Shown: one piece after another, positions 61,233 to 64,000 of the stretch
Numbering within the stretch: position 1 is the first letter of the stretch
How the letters are laid out: every line of letters starts with the position of its first letter
Assembly: GCA_000299115.1 (NCBI GenBank)
Contig: CP003801.1
Span: forward strand, 1-64,000
DNA length: 64,000 nucleotides
Direction: 5' to 3'
DNA from: an alpha proteobacterium HIMB59
GTDB lineage: Bacteria > Pseudomonadota > Alphaproteobacteria > HIMB59
Notes under the pieces: generated by a model
What the model saw: the letters and a program-made list of their open reading frames with translations, nothing else
Told to the model about the DNA's origin: nothing
Database searches by the model: none
Translations under genes and position numbers: made by a program

Positions 61233-62149
61233 AAAATTATTTTCCAATTAGAAAAACAAATAAACTCTCTAAACAAATATTAATTCAACCAATGTTTGTG
61301 GATCAAAGGCTCAAATCTCCCAAAAAAATTAAGGGCTTAGGAGAAAACTATAGCTGGTCTCAAAACACCATTCTTCGAAATGTAGAAAAAGATTTAAAAA
61401 AAGGAATTCGAAATTTTCTTTTATTTATAGTCCCGAAAGAAAAACAAAAATTACCTGAAGATTTTAGTTTTCATTATGAAGTTATTCGTTCCCTAAAAAA
61501 TCATTTTAAAAAAGATCTGACTTTGTTAATTGATACTTGCCTATGTTCTATTACTCCTGATGGACATTGTGGCATCTCTCACAATAAAAAAATTAATTTA
61601 CCACAAACACATTATGCTTTAGGTCTGGCTGCTAATACATATCTGGAAGCAGGTGCTGATATCATAGCTCCAAGCGATATGATGAAAGATACCACACAAT
61701 ATTTAAGAAAAGTATTTAGTGAGAATGAATTTAATTCTGCTCAGATTATGAGCTATTCAACGAAGTTTAAAAGTGGCTTTTACGGCCCTTTCCGAGATGC
61801 AGCTAACTCTACTCCCAAAGGATATGATCGTTCTTCTTATCAACTCCCTGTTAGTGATCGTACAAAGGCTATTCAAAGCTCAATTATCAATGCGGCTCAA
61901 GGAGCTAATTATTTAATGGTCAAACCAGGAATGACCTCTATTGATTTAATTCAAGATATTAAAGCCGAGACCCTTCTTCCCACAGGGGCTTATCAAGTCA
62001 GTGGAGAGTTTGCTAGTTTGCAATTATTAGACTCTCAAGGGTTGGGAAAATATCCTGATTTGTTAATGGAGTCACTGCAAGTATTTAGTCGAGCAAAAGC
62101 AGATTATATTATCACATACGGAGCAAGAGATATTGTCTCCTATTTATAA
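61229..62149 (+). CDS. hemB: Porphobilinogen synthase (delta-aminolevulinic acid dehydratase)
   Basis: This enzyme joins two ALA molecules to porphobilinogen. The two Schiff-base lysines are Lys179 (SYSTKFKSGFYGPFRDA) and Lys232 (LMVKPG). The metal site DTCLCSITPDGHCG has Cys104, Cys106 and Cys114, the zinc-binding set; many alphaproteobacteria have Asp/Ala there and use magnesium. At 306 aa it is slightly short at the N-terminus, where the allosteric arm lies. Coupled to hemC by ATGA; overlaps hemE by 17 bases. Confidence 0.95.
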   Translation: MKNYFPIRKTNKLSKQILIQPMFVDQRLKSPKKIKGLGENYSWSQNTILRNVEKDLKKGIRNFLLFIVPKEKQKLPEDFSFHYEVIRSLKNHFKKDLTLLIDTCLCSITPDGHCGISHNKKINLPQTHYALGLAANTYLEAGADIIAPSDMMKDTTQYLRKVFSENEFNSAQIMSYSTKFKSGFYGPFRDAANSTPKGYDRSSYQLPVSDRTKAIQSSIINAAQGANYLMVKPGMTSIDLIQDIKAETLLPTGAYQVSGEFASLQLLDSQGLGKYPDLLMESLQVFSRAKADYIITYGARDIVSYL

Positions 62150-63134
62150 TCACTCTTTCCATAATGCTTTACAAAGAAATGAACAGGCCGTCCCCCCTAT
62201 ATGGATGATGCGCCAAGCTGGTCGTTATCACAATCATTATCAACAACTGAAACAAAAGTATACTTTTGAACAACTCTGTCGTGAGCCAGATCTTGCTTGT
62301 GAGGTCACATTAGGTCCTATTCAAGAATTTGATTTTGATGCAGCTATTTTATTTAGCGATATTCTTTTTCCGCTAGATTTTTTAGGGATGGAATTATCAT
62401 TTAGTCCTGGCCCAATCTTTGAAAAAAATTTAACCAAATCTATGTTAGATAATATGCAAATTTCTGCCTTTGAAGAATATATTCAATTTCAACATCAAGC
62501 ACTTCAAAATATTCGCTCTGCCCTTCCTCCAAACAAATCTTTGATCGGGTTTACCGGAGGTCCGATTACCCTTTATCATTTTGCTATTCGCAATAATCCC
62601 ATTGCAGATAATTTACTTGAACAAGCTCTTCCTGTTCTACAGAAACTCATTGAAAAGAATATTGCTATTCAATTTCAAAATAACATCGACTTATTGATGA
62701 TTTTTGATACGGAGGCTAATCAATTGACTGATCAAGAATTCCAAGACTTTTGTCTTCCTTTTATCAAACAAATAGCCGATCAATACCCCAACCAGATCGG
62801 TTATTTTACAAAAAATATATCTCCTAATAAGTTTGAGCTTCTGAAACAAATATCAAGTTTGCAATTAACCGTTCTAGGAACTCAGCACAATATTTTCCAA
62901 GAGCTTTCCCAAACCCACTTGTCCCTTCAAGGAAACTTTTCTAATGATCTATTAACTATTCCAGAAAAATCTGATTTTCTCTCCGCTCTGGGGGAATACA
63001 TCGACTTGTGTAAATCGTATGATGTCAGTCAGAGAGCTGGGTGGATTGCAAGTTTAGATCATGGAGTACAAAAGATCACACCTGAGACTAATATTCACCT
63101 TTTTATCGACCAAATTAGAACTAAATTAGCCTAA
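62133..63134 (+). CDS. hemE: Uroporphyrinogen decarboxylase
   Basis: This enzyme removes four carboxyl groups from uroporphyrinogen III. PPIWMMRQAGRYHNHY is the N-terminal signature, FSDILFPLDFLGMELSF holds the catalytic Asp, and GFTGGPITLYHF the second signature; AGWIASLDHGVQ-like GWIASLDHGVQKITPETN ends the fold. The only usual start codon before the signature is a TTG at 62133, inside hemB. At 333 aa it is typical. A gap of 18 bases follows before hemH. Confidence 0.94.
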   Translation: MSPIYNHSFHNALQRNEQAVPPIWMMRQAGRYHNHYQQLKQKYTFEQLCREPDLACEVTLGPIQEFDFDAAILFSDILFPLDFLGMELSFSPGPIFEKNLTKSMLDNMQISAFEEYIQFQHQALQNIRSALPPNKSLIGFTGGPITLYHFAIRNNPIADNLLEQALPVLQKLIEKNIAIQFQNNIDLLMIFDTEANQLTDQEFQDFCLPFIKQIADQYPNQIGYFTKNISPNKFELLKQISSLQLTVLGTQHNIFQELSQTHLSLQGNFSNDLLTIPEKSDFLSALGEYIDLCKSYDVSQRAGWIASLDHGVQKITPETNIHLFIDQIRTKLA

Positions 63135-63152
63135 AAAACGTACTTTTTTTCA

Positions 63153-64000
63153 ATGGCAAACTTCAAAGGCAATGAGCTTTACATTCATGGATCTGGACTG
63201 AAAACGGGCATCCTCCTAACTAATTTAGGAACGCCAGATGAACCAACTCCTCCATCGCTGAAAACATATCTACGCCAATTTCTAAGTGACGGCAGAGTGA
63301 TTGAAACCCCCAAAGCCATTTGGTGGTTTATTTTAAATGGAATTGTTCTTCGTACCCGGCCTGCCAAATCTGCGAAAGCTTATCAATCCGTTTGGACTGA
63401 TGATGGATCACCTTTGTTGCTTTACACTCAAAAGCAAAAAAATCTAATTAAAAAGCAATTAGAAAAAAAATATCCCAATTTAATTTTTGATATCGGTATG
63501 AGATATGGCAATCCGAGTATTGCAGAGGGTTTGAATAATTTAAGAAATCAAAATTGTGATCGTATTATTGTCTTACCTCTTTATCCTCAATATTGTGCAG
63601 CCACAACTGGTTCTACGTTTGATGCTGTTGCTTTAGAATTGCAACAATGGCGTTGGGTTCCTTCGTTGAGATTTATTGGAAGCTATTATGACCAGCCTCT
63701 CTATATTCAAGCTTTAAAAAACAGTATTGAAGAATTTTGGAGTAAAAATGATAAACCCAAAAAACTACTTTTTAGTTATCATGGTATTCCTAAAAAATAT
63801 TTAGATAAAGGAGATCCTTATCACTGCTTCTGCAGAAAAACAACAAGACTCGTTGCAGAGTCCATGAATTTACCCGAAGGTAGTTATATGACAACTTTCC
63901 AATCTAGATTTGGACCTGCCGAATGGCTCCAACCCTATACTGATAAGACAATTGAAAGTTTAGCCAAAGAAGGCACTGATGACATCCATGTTATTAGCCC
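63153..64000 (+). CDS. hemH: Ferrochelatase, 3' end beyond the window
   Basis: This enzyme inserts ferrous iron into protoporphyrin IX. The open frame starts with ATG at 63153 and runs off the window after 282 codons, about four fifths of a normal ferrochelatase. Seen: TGILLTNLGTPDEPTPPSL, YLRQFLSDGRVIE, VLPLYPQYCAATTGST, the catalytic histidine in LLFSYHGIPKKYLDKGDPY, CFCRKTTRLVAE and TTFQSRFGPAEWLQPYT. It closes the hemC-hemB-hemE-hemH unit. Completeness at the 3' end cannot be judged. Confidence 0.95.
   Translation, partial: MANFKGNELYIHGSGLKTGILLTNLGTPDEPTPPSLKTYLRQFLSDGRVIETPKAIWWFILNGIVLRTRPAKSAKAYQSVWTDDGSPLLLYTQKQKNLIKKQLEKKYPNLIFDIGMRYGNPSIAEGLNNLRNQNCDRIIVLPLYPQYCAATTGSTFDAVALELQQWRWVPSLRFIGSYYDQPLYIQALKNSIEEFWSKNDKPKKLLFSYHGIPKKYLDKGDPYHCFCRKTTRLVAESMNLPEGSYMTTFQSRFGPAEWLQPYTDKTIESLAKEGTDDIHVIS

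Noticed and set aside
1-64000. tRNA, rRNA, CRISPR, insertion sequence or prophage
   Set aside because: All gaps are short and none shows repeat arrays, cloverleaf-like sequence, inverted terminal repeats or transposase genes; the nuclease-like gene at 41.8 kb is the only phage-like item and is embedded in a conserved operon.

Overview
The window is a gene-dense, AT-rich segment of a bacterial chromosome, most likely from a small-genome marine alphaproteobacterium of the SAR11/HIMB59/AEGEAN-169 type. Evidence for Alphaproteobacteria: 5-aminolevulinate synthase (C4 route) for tetrapyrroles, a DUF1013/TrcR regulator, hisZ beside purA, RpoH behind an RluA-type pseudouridine synthase, a fau-ymdB-yebC-tol-pal order, and a zinc-free L31. 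Streamlining is obvious: no gap without a gene exceeds about 150 bases, ten neighbouring pairs share a 4-base ATGA stop/start, convergent genes overlap at their 3' ends, and there are no rRNA, tRNA, CRISPR, insertion-sequence or prophage features. The exact lineage is inference.

Layout. 1-4.4 kb (minus): glmU-glmS and an unrecognised 434-aa gene. 4.5-6.7 kb (plus): sua5 and a GlcD-like flavoprotein. 6.6-15.1 kb: a putrescine island, with a PotFGHI-type importer, AguA and AguB making putrescine from agmatine, and PuuA/PuuB starting gamma-glutamylated putrescine breakdown. 15.1-17.9 kb: two saccharopine-dehydrogenase-type genes and a LysE-family exporter. 17.9-20.8 kb: gpmA, fumC, lpxC. 20.9-28.6 kb (minus): the late dcw cluster murG-murC-murB-ddl-ftsQ-ftsA-ftsZ then lpxC. 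28.7-30.3 kb (plus): rluA-like and rpoH. 30.3-37.6 kb (minus): cpoB, tilS, ftsH, glmM, short hisZ, purA. 37.6-41.8 kb: tolQRAB-pal. 41.8-44.8 kb: a ZapB-like coiled coil, zapA, fau, ymdB, yebC, and a small PDDEXK-like nuclease where ruvCAB and ybgC usually stand.

44.8-51 kb (plus): tkt, gapA, class I fructose-bisphosphate aldolase, efp, a SuhB-like phosphatase, rpmE and trcR. 51-56.4 kb (minus): an operon of L33, a photolyase, an amine-oxidase-like flavoprotein, DUF1365, a cyclopropane-synthase-like methyltransferase and a DUF3833 lipoprotein, the gene set seen in light or singlet-oxygen stress regulons. 56.4-64 kb: trhO, hemA, an LLM flavoprotein, then divergently hemC with an unusual C-terminal extension, hemB, hemE and hemH (cut by the window end), together most of the heme pathway.

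How the genes work together: glmM, glmS and glmU give the UDP-GlcNAc branch feeding the mur genes and lpxC; the dcw, zap and tol-pal genes form the division and envelope-constriction machinery; the polyamine and lysine genes look like nitrogen and carbon salvage from dissolved organic matter. The points most worth a second look are the nuclease at the RuvC position, the HemC extension that may carry a reduced HemD, the photolyase without a usual start codon, and the shared sequence at the starts of the puuA and saccharopine genes.
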